DNA of 18,710 nucleotides from Pseudomonadota bacterium (GTDB lineage Bacteria > Pseudomonadota > Gammaproteobacteria > Burkholderiales > Burkholderiaceae_E). Positions 1-7,358 of the stretch are shown in pieces (the first letter of the stretch is position 1; every line of letters begins with the position of its first letter). The stretch covers positions 1 through 18,710 of the forward strand of contig JAEWEW010000149.1 of assembly GCA_023389175.1 (NCBI GenBank), given 5' to 3'. Both the position numbers and the translations under genes were made by a program. The notes below the pieces were generated by a model. That model ran no database searches. It was not told where the DNA came from and worked only from the letters and a program-made list of their open reading frames with translations.

Positions 1-1058
1 GTATCCAGCCGGATGCCGACCGATTCGCCGACCTCGTGATCATGGTGGCTCGGCACCAGCGCAAAGATCTCGTGGCCGGACGCCAGGCGCAGCGTGTACA
101 GGTACTCCGCGCCGCGGAAAGCCTTGCGCACCACCTTGGCGACCACCGACGAGGCGTCGTCGTGGATCACGTCGTCCGGGCGCAGCAGCACGTCGACCGC
201 GCGGGCTTCGGCATGCCGGTGCCCGCACCGATCCGGCGGCGTGATGAAGCCGAGCTCGGTCTCCACATGGCTGTGCTCGCCGTCGAGGCTGTCCACCTGC
301 CGTCCCGGGATGAAGGCACCCTCCCCGATGAAATCCGCGACATAGCGGGTGGCGGGCCGGTGATACAGGTCGTAGGGCGTGTCCCACTGCTCGATCCGGC
401 CGCGGCGCATGACGCCGATGGTGTCGCTCATCGCGAACGCCTCGCGCTGGTCGTGCGTGACCAGGATGGCGGTGGTGTCGGTCGCCTCCAGGATCCGGCG
501 CACCTCCAGCGACAGCCGCTCGCGCAGCTCGACATCCAGGCTGGAGAAGGGCTCGTCCAGCAGCAGCAGCGCCGGCTGCGGCGCCAGCGCCCGCGCGAGC
601 GCCACGCGCTGCTGCTGCCCGCCCGAGAGCTCATGGGGATAGCGCGCAGCCTCGGCTTGCAGGCCCGTCAGCTCCAGCATGCGCGCCACGCGCTCGCGCC
701 GCTCCTCTACCTTCAGCCGGTCGAGGCCGAAACCGATGTTGGCCGCCACCGTCAGGTGCGGGAACAGCGCGAAGTCCTGGAAGACCATGCCGATGTTGCG
801 GGCCTCCGGCGGCAGGCTGCCCTTCGGGGTGGCGAGCCGGCGCCCGGCCAGCTCGATCACGCCGCGCTGGGGCGCGAGGAAGCCGGCGAGCGCGCGCAGC
901 ACCGTCGTCTTGCCGCAGCCGGAGGCGCCGAGCAGGCACCCGATCTCCCCGCGCGCAAGGCTGAACGACAGGTCCTCCACCGTCGCAGCCGCGGCGCCCG
1001 GGTAGGCGACGCAGAGATGCTCCACCCGAAGGTGGGCCGTGGATAAATCCGGGTCCAT
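1..1058 (-). CDS. fbpC: Fe(III)-type ABC transporter ATP-binding protein, FbpC-like (3' end outside window)
   Basis: This is the ATPase subunit that powers ferric-ion (or similar) import at the inner membrane. Reading from the ATG at 1058, 352 codons are open to the window edge. All ABC motifs are present: Walker A GASGCGKTT (about 44-52), Q-loop MVFQDFALFPH (91-101), signature LSGGQQQR (144-151), Walker B LLLLDEP (164-170) with D-loop SSLD, and H-loop VTHDQ (200-204). A C-terminal regulatory (TOBE-like) domain follows from about 250 and carries three histidine groups: HSH at 262-264, CGHRH at 278-282 and HHDH at 338-341. The family is about 350 residues, so little is missing. The permease gene diverges from the same point: the two ATGs overlap in the palindrome CCATGG. 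Upstream of this start I see only a weak ribosome site (TTGAGG). ABC ATPase is certain; the iron substrate is inferred from the partner permease and C-terminal domain type. Spermidine/putrescine or thiamine import is the alternative. Confidence 0.9.
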   Translation of the reverse strand, partial: MDPDLSTAHLRVEHLCVAYPGAAAATVEDLSFSLARGEIGCLLGASGCGKTTVLRALAGFLAPQRGVIELAGRRLATPKGSLPPEARNIGMVFQDFALFPHLTVAANIGFGLDRLKVEERRERVARMLELTGLQAEAARYPHELSGGQQQRVALARALAPQPALLLLDEPFSSLDVELRERLSLEVRRILEATDTTAILVTHDQREAFAMSDTIGVMRRGRIEQWDTPYDLYHRPATRYVADFIGEGAFIPGRQVDSLDGEHSHVETELGFITPPDRCGHRHAEARAVDVLLRPDDVIHDDASSVVAKVVRKAFRGAEYLYTLRLASGHEIFALVPSHHDHEVGESVGIRLD

Positions 1059-2865
1059 GGCCTCAAATGTAGTCGAAGCGACGACGCTGGAGGCGCCGCC
1101 GCTCGGGCCCGGCGCGCCGCGTCCCGCGGTGCAGGCACCGCGCCCGGAGGCCACCCCGTGGGCGATGAGCGGCCCGCGGTCGCCGCGCAGCGCGGGCGGC
1201 GCGGTGCTCGCGATCGGCGTGCTGCTGCTGGTGCCGCTGGTGGCCCTGGTGGCCATCGCGCTGGTAACCTTCGACGCCGGCGTGCTCTCTCACCTCGCGC
1301 GCACCGTCCTGATCGAAACCATCGAGGTGACCGCGTTGCTCGCGGCCGGGACGCTCGCGGGCAGCGTCGCGCTCGGGGTCGCCTGCGCCTGGTGCATCGA
1401 GCGCTACGAGTTTCCCTGGCGCCGCGCGCTCGCCTGGATGCTGGTGCTGCCGCTCGCGATGCCGACCTACGTGATCGCCTACGCCTACACCGATCTGCTC
1501 CAGTACAGCGGTCCGGTCCAGCGCTGGATGCGGGTGTCGCTCGGCTTCGAAGGGCGCCTGCCGGACATCCGCTCGGTTGCCGGCGCCGTGGTGCTCTTCT
1601 CCTTCGTGCTCTATCCCTACGTCTACCTCATCACCCGCACGGCCATCGCCGAAGTGTCCGGCTCGGCGGTCGAGTCGGCGCGGCTGCTCGGCCAGTCGCG
1701 CTGGAAGGTGTTCTTCAGGGTGGTGCGGCCGCTCATCATGCCGTCGATCGTGGCCGGCGCCATGCTGGTGTTGATGGAAACGCTGGCAGACGTGGGCGCC
1801 ACCTACTACTTCGGCCTCACCACCTTCTCCGCCGGCATCTACAAGGCCTGGTTCGCCCTCGGCAGCCGCAGTGCCGCGCTGGCGCTCGCGGTGGTGCTGC
1901 TCGCCGCGGTTGCCGTCGTGCACCTGGTCGAGCGGCGGGCCCGCGGCCGGGCGATGCAGGTGACTTCGCGCACGCCGCGGCCCTGGCCGCCCGAACGGGT
2001 CTACGGACGCCGCGGCTGGCTGCTCGCGACCGGCCTCTCGGTGCCGGTGCTGGTCGGCTTCGTGATCCCGACCGCCGGGCTGCTCTGGCTGCTGGCCCGC
2101 GAGCCCGAAATGACGCCGACGCTGGACCGCTTCTGGTCGTGGGCGGCGAACAGCTTCGTCGCCGGCGTCTTCGGCGCGACCCTGACCCTGGCCGTGGCCA
2201 TCGGGTTCGCCTACGCCGCCCGCTTCGGCGAGCGCCTGCAGGGCCGGCTGGTTGGCGCCACCGCCACCGGACTGCGATTCGGCTATGCGGTGCCCGGCGC
2301 GGTGGTGGCGCTCGCCATCCTCTGGCCGATGGCGGCGGTGGACCAGGCGGTCACCCGCACCCTCGACCTCGCCACGCCGGTGCTGACCGGCACGATCGTC
2401 GGCGTGCTCTACGCCTACACGCTGCGCTTCTTCGCGGTGGCCTATGGCGGCATCGAGGCCAGCATGCAGCGGATCACGCCGAACCTGGATGCCGCGGCCC
2501 GCACGCTCGGCGCCGGACGGCTGACCGTGTTCCGCCGGGTGCACGCGCCGCTCCTCGCCCGCGCCGCGATGGTCGCCTGGATGCTGGTGCTCATCGACGT
2601 GATGAAGGAGCTGCCGGCGACGCTGATGCTGCGGCCGTTCAACTTCGACACGCTCGCCGTGATCGCGCAGCAGCTCTCGCAGGACGAGCGGCTGGCGGAA
2701 GCGGCGCTGCCGTCGCTCGCGATCGTCGCGATCGGCATCGTTCCGGTGGTGATGATCTCGCGGGTGATGTTCAGGGCACTGCCCGACGCGCCTTCGGCGC
2801 CTCCGGCCACCGGGGTGGGCAGCCAGCGGACGGGCGAGGCCGGATCCGCCGCGGCCTCTGCCTGA
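1057..2865 (+). CDS. fbpB: Fe(III)-type ABC transporter permease, two fused transmembrane domains, FbpB-like
   Basis: This is the inner-membrane permease of a ferric-ion-type importer. It has 602 residues if it starts at the ATG at 1057. Hydrophobic segments begin near residue 49 and fill two homologous halves. Each half has an EAA loop that docks the ATPase: about 204-226 (AVESARLLGQSRWKVFFRVV) and a second near 470-500 (LDAAARTLGAGRLTVFRRVH). The duplicated MetI-type layout, and motifs such as PLAMPTYVIAYAY and ETLADVGATYYFG, are typical of FbpB/SfuB proteins. The first 36 residues are Pro/Ala-rich and look non-conserved. The ATG at 1165 (Met37), with GGAGG 14 bases upstream, is a plausible alternative start and would leave a 106-base divergent intergenic region. 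Family members are usually 500-560 residues, which favours the later start. It diverges from the ATPase gene; a solute-binding protein is missing here. It ends 13 bases from the convergent hemerythrin gene. Confidence 0.88.
   Translation: MASNVVEATTLEAPPLGPGAPRPAVQAPRPEATPWAMSGPRSPRSAGGAVLAIGVLLLVPLVALVAIALVTFDAGVLSHLARTVLIETIEVTALLAAGTLAGSVALGVACAWCIERYEFPWRRALAWMLVLPLAMPTYVIAYAYTDLLQYSGPVQRWMRVSLGFEGRLPDIRSVAGAVVLFSFVLYPYVYLITRTAIAEVSGSAVESARLLGQSRWKVFFRVVRPLIMPSIVAGAMLVLMETLADVGATYYFGLTTFSAGIYKAWFALGSRSAALALAVVLLAAVAVVHLVERRARGRAMQVTSRTPRPWPPERVYGRRGWLLATGLSVPVLVGFVIPTAGLLWLLAREPEMTPTLDRFWSWAANSFVAGVFGATLTLAVAIGFAYAARFGERLQGRLVGATATGLRFGYAVPGAVVALAILWPMAAVDQAVTRTLDLATPVLTGTIVGVLYAYTLRFFAVAYGGIEASMQRITPNLDAAARTLGAGRLTVFRRVHAPLLARAAMVAWMLVLIDVMKELPATLMLRPFNFDTLAVIAQQLSQDERLAEAALPSLAIVAIGIVPVVMISRVMFRALPDAPSAPPATGVGSQRTGEAGSAAASA
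1059..1164. other. Possible divergent promoter region between the ABC ATPase and permease
   Basis: If the permease starts at the ATG at 1165, these 106 bases separate the two divergent genes and should hold both promoters. I see no convincing -35/-10 pair or Fur-like AT-rich palindrome; the stretch is very GC-rich. If the permease starts at 1057, this stretch is coding and promoters must lie inside the opposing genes. Confidence 0.3.
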
Positions 2866-2878
2866 GCGTCGGCGCCCG

Positions 2879-3376
2879 CTATCTCGTGCGCTGCATGGCC
2901 TGCGCGATGGCCTCCAACGCATCGTCCGACAGCAGGCGCTCCGCCATCGGCAGCAGCTCGCCGTCTTCCTGCTCGACGTGCGCCTGGCACAGCGCGACGA
3001 ATGCCTGCAGCGTGTCCGGCTGCGGCAGCACCGGCTCGCCGGCCTCGACCGCCTGTAGCCACTGGTCGAGCCGCAGCCAGCGCGATTCGATCTCGCGATG
3101 CTCCGCGGCGCGCGCGTCCACCATCTGCCGGATGCACACGGCATCCGAGCCGGCCATCGACTCCAGCAGCGCGGGGAACAGCGCGAGCTCCTCGTCCTGG
3201 TGCAGGCGGGCTGCCGCGCGGTCGAACTCGCGCCGGAGCTCCGCCGCCATGGCCCGCGCGAGGTGATCGACGCTGCCGCCCGCCACCATCGCGTGGAGCC
3301 GGGTGAGCGACTCGCAGTGCCGCAGGAGGCGGCCATGCCCCTCGGCGAGGACGAGCAGCGGCGCGTCGATGGCCAT
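2879..3376 (-). CDS. Hemerythrin HHE cation-binding domain protein
   Basis: This is a predicted cytosolic four-helix protein that binds a carboxylate-bridged di-iron centre, used elsewhere for O2, NO or stress sensing and storage. In its 165 residues the metal-ligand pattern is visible: H14 (EGHGRLLRH), HQDEE at 59-63 (HxxxE), EH at 92-93, and HVEQE at 133-137 (HxxxE). There is no signal peptide or output domain. The ATG at 3376 has a strong ribosome site, AAGGAG (complement of 3382-3387), 5 bases away. It lies 14 bases downstream of the phosphofructokinase stop and is presumably co-transcribed with it. The length fits single-domain HHE proteins. The ligand set is Glu-rich, closer to general HHE proteins than to O2-carrying bacteriohemerythrins. 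The biological role is unknown; a link to oxygen or redox state is inference. Confidence 0.85.
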   Translation of the reverse strand: MAIDAPLLVLAEGHGRLLRHCESLTRLHAMVAGGSVDHLARAMAAELRREFDRAAARLHQDEELALFPALLESMAGSDAVCIRQMVDARAAEHREIESRWLRLDQWLQAVEAGEPVLPQPDTLQAFVALCQAHVEQEDGELLPMAERLLSDDALEAIAQAMQRTR

Positions 3377-3381
3377 CGCGT

Positions 3382-3387
3382 CTCCTT
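3382..3387 (-). promoter_or_regulatory. Ribosome binding site of the hemerythrin gene
   Basis: AAGGAG on the minus strand, 5 bases before the ATG at 3376, placed in the 14-base gap after the phosphofructokinase stop. Confidence 0.75.
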
Positions 3388-3390
3388 CGG

Positions 3391-4617
3391 TCAGCGGTCG
3401 CTGCGCAGCCGGGGCACCGGCGCCATCCGCAGCCGCGCGGCATCCGGCAGGCCGGAGCCGAGCAGCGGCCGAAGGTACTGGCGGAAGGCATCGGTCACGT
3501 CGACGCCGGAGGCGGCGATGAATGCGTCGTCCATCTTCCGGGTACGGCCGGCGATGTCGCCGAGCGGCGCGAGGCGATAGTCCACCGCGTAGTCGCCGAC
3601 GCGCCGGATCGTCACCGAGCCGTCCTCGCCACCCTGCATCGCGAGCTGCAGCGCCTTCTCGCCGACCTCGCGCGCCTCCTCACGATCCACCTCCGAGACG
3701 CAGCCGAAGAACGATCGCTGCAGGTAGCCGAAGGTGTCCCCGCGCACGCGCTTGATGCCGAGGTCCCCCTTGATCCGGTCGCACAGCACGTCGGCCAGCC
3801 CGCCGCTGCCCGAAAGCTGGACATTGCCGTGGGGATCGCGCTCGGCGGCATGGGACTTGCCGGCGGTCTCCGCGATCAGGCCGCCGTCCTTGTCGTGCAC
3901 CCCTTCGGACACCGCGACCACGCAGCGGCCCAGCCGCTGGTGGACCGCCTTGACCTCCGAGAGGAACCGGGCCATGTCGAAGGTCCGCTCGGGCAGGTAG
4001 ACCAGGTGCGGGCCGTCGTCCGGATACTTGCGCGCGAGCGCCGAGGCCGCGGTCAGGAAGCCGGCATGGCGGCCCATTACCACCGCCACGTAGACACCCG
4101 GCAGCGATGCGTTGTCCAGGTTGGCGCCGGCGAACGCCTGGACGACGAACCGGGCGGCGGACGGGTATCCCGGCGTGTGGTCGTTCTCCACCAGGTCGTT
4201 GTCGATCGTCTTCGGGATGTGGATGCAGCGCAGACCGTAGCCGACCTTCCCGGCCTGCTCGCTCACGATGCGCACCGTGTCCGCGGAATCGTTGCCGCCG
4301 ATGTAGAAGAAGCGCGTGATGCCGTGCGCCTTGAGCACCGCGAAGATCTCGCGGCAGTAGGCCTCGTCCGGCTTGTCGCGCGTGGAGCCGAGCGCGGAGG
4401 AAGGCGCGAGCGCCACCTGCTCCAGGTTGTGGACGGTCTCCTGGCCGAGGTCGCAGAGATCCTCGTCCACGATCCCGCGCACCCCGTGGCGCGCACCGTA
4501 GATCCGCTCGATTCCGGGATGGAGGCGCGCCTGCAGCACGAGTCCGACCAGCGACTGGTTGATCACGGCGGTGGGTCCGCCGCCCTGCGCGATGAGTATC
4601 CGGTCCGAAGACGCCAT
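3391..4617 (-). CDS. pfp: Pyrophosphate-dependent 6-phosphofructokinase
   Basis: This enzyme reversibly phosphorylates fructose 6-phosphate with PPi in place of ATP, in glycolysis and gluconeogenesis in the cytoplasm. In 408 residues: phosphate-binding GGGPT at 12-16, GGND at 107-110, PKTIDND at 135-141 (catalytic Asp plus the Lys of PPi-type enzymes), MGRHAG at 181-186 (substrate Arg), and PER at 209-211. The Asp after GGN and the Lys in PKTIDND are the accepted signs of PPi rather than ATP use; ATP enzymes have GGDGS and PGTIDND. The Asn in GGND is, as I recall, usual in the short bacterial PPi-type group. An upstream ATG at 4647 would add 10 residues. I chose 4617 because GGAGG (complement of 4624-4628) sits 6 bases before it, while 4647 has none. 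The gene is followed by the hemerythrin gene and diverges from the GFA gene. Confidence 0.93.
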   Translation of the reverse strand: MASSDRILIAQGGGPTAVINQSLVGLVLQARLHPGIERIYGARHGVRGIVDEDLCDLGQETVHNLEQVALAPSSALGSTRDKPDEAYCREIFAVLKAHGITRFFYIGGNDSADTVRIVSEQAGKVGYGLRCIHIPKTIDNDLVENDHTPGYPSAARFVVQAFAGANLDNASLPGVYVAVVMGRHAGFLTAASALARKYPDDGPHLVYLPERTFDMARFLSEVKAVHQRLGRCVVAVSEGVHDKDGGLIAETAGKSHAAERDPHGNVQLSGSGGLADVLCDRIKGDLGIKRVRGDTFGYLQRSFFGCVSEVDREEAREVGEKALQLAMQGGEDGSVTIRRVGDYAVDYRLAPLGDIAGRTRKMDDAFIAASGVDVTDAFRQYLRPLLGSGLPDAARLRMAPVPRLRSDR

Positions 4618-4794
4618 GGGGTTCCTCCGTTCCTCCCTTGGAGCCATTCATTGTGCGCCGATCCGCCCCGGGCGTCAGCCACGGCAGGCGGGTTTTCCGG
4701 CAAGTGACGAGCCCAACGGGCGAATAATGGGCACACGGGCATCCATCCGGGCGGGCACGTCACTCGCCATGGCACGCCCGGCAAGGAGGTGAGC
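4618..4794. promoter_or_regulatory. Divergent intergenic region between pfp and the GFA gene
   Basis: These 177 bases should contain promoters for both directions. On the plus strand AATAAT at 4723-4728 is a possible -10, but no good -35 lies 16-18 bases upstream. A small inverted repeat, GCCC-AAC-GGGC (4711-4721), abuts it and could be an operator. On the minus strand CACAAT (complement, near 4648-4653) with TGACGC 16 bases upstream is a weak candidate. AAGGAGG at 4783-4789 is the ribosome site of the GFA gene and AAGGGAGGAACGGAGG, read on the minus strand, precedes pfp. Confidence 0.35.
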
Positions 4795-5262
4795 ATGAAG
4801 CTGGAAGGTTCCTGCCACTGCGGCGCGGTGCAGTTCAGCGTCGAATCCGACGAACCGTGCCCCTTCATGAGGTGCTACTGCTCCATCTGCCGCAAGACCG
4901 CCGGGGGCGGAGGCTACGCCATCAACCTCGGCGCGCGCCACGATACGCTCGTGGTCCAGGGCCGCGAGCACCTGGCGGTCTATCGGGCCCGCATGGAGGA
5001 CGGCAGCACCAGCAGCGGCCGCCGCCACTTCTGCAGCCGCTGCGGGAGCGCGTTGTGGCTGTACGACCCGACCTGGCCGGACCTGGTCCATCCCCATGCG
5101 TCCGCGATCGACACGCCGTTGCCCGAGGCGCCCGAGCGGGTCCACATCATGCTGGGCTCGAAGGCCGCCTGGGTGCAGCCGGACATCCGCCCCGGTGACG
5201 AGCGCTTCGATGCTTATCCCGACGAATCGCTGGCCGACTGGCATCGCCGCCACGGGATGTAG
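4795..5262 (+). CDS. GFA/CENP-V domain zinc protein
   Basis: This is a zinc-binding protein of the glutathione-dependent formaldehyde-activating enzyme (GFA)/Mss4-like fold, 155 residues, probably cytosolic. Cysteines sit where the family needs them: CHC at 7-9, CYCSIC at 27-32 and CSRC at 80-83. The KTAGG segment after the second group is also characteristic. The ATG at 4795 is preceded by a near-perfect ribosome site, AAGGAGG, 5 bases away. A GTG at 4789 lies inside that site and is unlikely to be the start. The next gene follows after 55 bases. The enzyme activity of most GFA-domain proteins is unproven, and glutathione-formaldehyde condensation should not be assumed from the name. Confidence 0.88.
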   Translation: MKLEGSCHCGAVQFSVESDEPCPFMRCYCSICRKTAGGGGYAINLGARHDTLVVQGREHLAVYRARMEDGSTSSGRRHFCSRCGSALWLYDPTWPDLVHPHASAIDTPLPEAPERVHIMLGSKAAWVQPDIRPGDERFDAYPDESLADWHRRHGM

Positions 5263-5317
5263 CGCGGCACTTCCCGCCACCACTTCGACGCCCACCCCTT
5301 CGAGAGAACGCCCGCCC

Positions 5318-6241
5318 GTGAACATCCTCCTCCTGCACAACCCGACCGCCGGCGACGACCGGCCCTCCGAGCGCGAGCTGGTCGAGCTGCTTCGCAACGC
5401 CCGCCACGACGTGTCCCGGGTTGCCACCGACGATCCGCAGCTCGCGCACCGGATGCTGGAGAAGGTGGACCTGCTGCTCATCGCCGGCGGCGACGGGACC
5501 GTCGCGACGGTGCTGGAGAAGATCGAAGGCGGCTCCGCCCCGATCGGGATCCTGCCGCTCGGCACCGCGAACAACCTCGCACGCACCTTCGGCATCGAGG
5601 GCGAGATCGAGGAGCTGATCGATGGCCTTGCCGGCGGCGAGCTCGCGCCGGTCGATTTCGGCGTCGCCGACGGGCCATGGGGCCGATGCCGCTTCTTCGA
5701 ATCCGCCGGCTTCGGTGCCATCGCCGAGGGGCTCGGCCCGGTCAATGCGGCGCGCGTGCCGAGCGCCGAGAAGATCCCGAGCGGCCGACGCGCGCTTCGC
5801 GAAACCTTCGGCCGGATGGCACCGGCCCGGCTGCAGCTCACGATCGACGGCGAGCGCGAGGACCTGAGCCTGCTGATGCTCGAGCTCGCCCGCATCGACA
5901 CCATCGGCCCGCGGCTGCGGCTGGCCCCAGAAGCGACACCCGGCGACGGCACCATCCACGTGGTCACCCTCGCGCCGGAGTCGCGTGAAGCGATGCTCGC
6001 CTGGCTCGAGGATCCCGAGGCGGGCGCCCCGGCCCCGGTCCAGGTACGGCGCGCCCGGCAGGTCGAAGTCGCCTGGCAGGACACGGCCTCGCACCTGGAC
6101 GACAACTTCTTCGAGCGGCCGGAGCAGCACTGCCGCATGAAGGCCACCATCGAGCTCGCGGCAGTCCGGATCCTGCGGCCGGCGCGCCGGGAAAAGCAGA
6201 GCCGAGAGAAGGAGAGCCGGGACAAGGAGAGCCGACGATGA
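5318..6241 (+). CDS. Diacylglycerol/lipid kinase-family protein
   Basis: This is a member of the diacylglycerol kinase/sphingosine kinase/YegS fold, which transfers phosphate from ATP to a lipid or polyprenyl alcohol at the membrane. In 307 residues: NPTAG at 8-12, GGDGT at 57-61, LPLGTANNLAR at 79-89 (nucleotide site), and SAGFG at 129-133. The C-terminal half is less typical. The usual DGE motif near the end of the domain appears as DDN (261-263), and the usual Asn-Gly-x-x-x-Gly-Gly stretch before the PxA motif reads as LARIDTIGPRLRLAPEA (190-206). The tail is three tandem pentapeptides of the KxSRx type. The GTG at 5318 begins the canonical beta-strand; its ribosome site (GAGAGA) is weak. 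The stop overlaps the next start in ATGA, so the two are probably translationally coupled. Substrate unknown. Confidence 0.85.
   Translation: MNILLLHNPTAGDDRPSERELVELLRNARHDVSRVATDDPQLAHRMLEKVDLLLIAGGDGTVATVLEKIEGGSAPIGILPLGTANNLARTFGIEGEIEELIDGLAGGELAPVDFGVADGPWGRCRFFESAGFGAIAEGLGPVNAARVPSAEKIPSGRRALRETFGRMAPARLQLTIDGEREDLSLLMLELARIDTIGPRLRLAPEATPGDGTIHVVTLAPESREAMLAWLEDPEAGAPAPVQVRRARQVEVAWQDTASHLDDNFFERPEQHCRMKATIELAAVRILRPARREKQSREKESRDKESRR
6194..6238 (+). repeat. Three tandem 15-base repeats in the lipid kinase tail
   Basis: Units lie at 6194-6208, 6209-6223 and 6224-6238 and follow the pattern AAG-(C/G)AG-AGC-CG(A/G)-xxx. They encode KQSRE, KESRD and KESRR. The last two units each contain AAGGAG; the copy at 6224-6229 is correctly spaced (8 bases) to serve as the ribosome site of the following gene at 6238. 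Confidence 0.9.
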
Positions 6242-7158
6242 ATACGCGCGAGCCCTCCGCGCGCCAGCCCGCGGTGCCGGCCGCCGGTCCGGTCGAGCCG
6301 TACGCCGGGACACGTGCGCGCGGCGCCGGAAGCGCCACCCAGGAGGCCGGGCCCGACTGGGAAGAGGTGGAGCTGCTGGCGATCGAGCTCGCGACGCTGG
6401 CCGGCGCGGAGATCGTGACCTCGCTCAACCAGACCTTGACCGTCAGCTACAAGGGCAAGCCCGGTACCTTCCGCGATCCGGTGTCGGAGATCGATCGCAA
6501 GATCGAGGTGCTGATCCGCGCGCGCGTATCGGAGCGGTTTCCGGACCACGACGTGCTCGGGGAGGAGTTCGTCGAGCGGCCCGGTGCCGGCAGCGACATC
6601 GTCTGGGCGGTCGATCCGGTCGATGGCACCAGCAACTTCGTCAACGGCTTCCCCCTCTTCAGCGCCTCGCTCGCCGTGCTCCATCGCGGCGACCCGGTGG
6701 TGGGCGCCCTCTGGTGCTCCACCAGCCACGTCCTGCGGCCGGGGGTGTATCACGCTCGCGCCGGCGGCGCGCTTCGCTTCGATTCGCAGCCCTTCGTGCG
6801 CGTCCCGAACCCGATGGTGCACCGCCGGCTCGGCGGCCATCCCGAGACGCCGGTGCGCGGACTGCCCTGGGACGCGCGCAAGACCGGCTCGGCCGCGATC
6901 GAGTGCGCCTTCGTCGCGGCCGGCCTGCTGCAGGTGGCCACCTTCTCCCAGCCGAACATCTGGGACGTGGCGGGCGGCATCGTGCTGGCGCGCGCGGCCG
7001 GACGCGAGGTGGTCGTGCGGGAGGAGCGGCGCTGGAAGCCGTTCACCGGCTTCGCCAGGGTCGAGGACGGCGCCCTGGTGATGCGGGAATGGCGCAGGCC
7101 CTTGATACTGGGGGAACCGGACGCCGTCGCGCAGGCCTGTGCCGCCCTGCCTTCCTGA
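6238..7158 (+). CDS. Inositol monophosphatase-family phosphatase
   Basis: This is a Mg2+-dependent, Li+-sensitive-type sugar or nucleotide phosphatase, probably cytosolic, 306 residues. Metal ligands are present: GEE at 108-110, DPVDGTSNF at 126-134 (motif 1) and NIWDVAGG at 240-247 (motif 2). The DPVSEIDRKIE stretch at 80-90 matches the DxVTxxD helix of the family. The first 36 or so residues are Pro/Ala/Arg-rich and outside the domain, but the ATG at 6238 has AAGGAG 8 bases upstream and overlaps the lipid kinase stop, so I keep it. Candidate substrates are inositol phosphates, fructose 1,6-bisphosphate or 3'-phosphoadenosine 5'-phosphate; the sequence does not decide. Coupling with a lipid kinase suggests a common phospho-lipid or phospho-polyol pathway, which is inference. 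Confidence 0.88.
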   Translation: MNTREPSARQPAVPAAGPVEPYAGTRARGAGSATQEAGPDWEEVELLAIELATLAGAEIVTSLNQTLTVSYKGKPGTFRDPVSEIDRKIEVLIRARVSERFPDHDVLGEEFVERPGAGSDIVWAVDPVDGTSNFVNGFPLFSASLAVLHRGDPVVGALWCSTSHVLRPGVYHARAGGALRFDSQPFVRVPNPMVHRRLGGHPETPVRGLPWDARKTGSAAIECAFVAAGLLQVATFSQPNIWDVAGGIVLARAAGREVVVREERRWKPFTGFARVEDGALVMREWRRPLILGEPDAVAQACAALPS

Positions 7159-7178
7159 CAACACATGGAGCATCACGC

Positions 7179-7358
7179 ATGAAGCATCCCGATGACGCGC
7201 AGGTCGCAACGGAGACCCTGGCGCTGTACGAGCGACTGAAGCGCGGCGAAGGCCGGCAGGAAGTGAACGAGGGCAACGTCGCGATCCTGATGAAGCTGGC
7301 AGGACGGGACGGCCACACGGTCCTGGAGGAAGAGCTGCGGGAATGGAAGGCAAATTGA
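7179..7358 (+). CDS. Small 59-residue protein of unknown function
   Basis: A short ORF sits between the phosphatase and the lyase-family gene. It has an ATG at 7179, a ribosome site GGAG at 7167-7170 (8 bases away), and a stop that overlaps the next gene by 16 bases. It is highly charged, with no Cys, no Trp except W56, and no membrane segment. The composition (TETLALYERLKRGEGR, then LEEELREWK) suggests two or more helices. The overlap and ribosome site indicate that it is translated as part of this operon. I do not recognise a family. It could be a partner or regulator of either neighbour. Confidence 0.7.
   Translation: MKHPDDAQVATETLALYERLKRGEGRQEVNEGNVAILMKLAGRDGHTVLEEELREWKAN

Noticed and set aside
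36..1046. 336-codon plus-strand frame
   Set aside because: It is antisense to the ABC ATPase, which has every expected motif.
1063..3336. Long open frames on both strands across the permease and hemerythrin genes
   Set aside because: Their protein composition is Arg/Ala/His-rich and low in hydrophobic residues, while the permease and hemerythrin frames carry family motifs.
4789..4794. GTG start for the GFA gene
   Set aside because: It lies within the AAGGAGGTG ribosome site of the ATG at 4795.
5096..5317. N-terminal extension of the lipid kinase
   Set aside because: The added 74 residues overlap the GFA gene in another frame and are Arg/Ser/Pro-rich; the conserved domain begins at the GTG at 5318.
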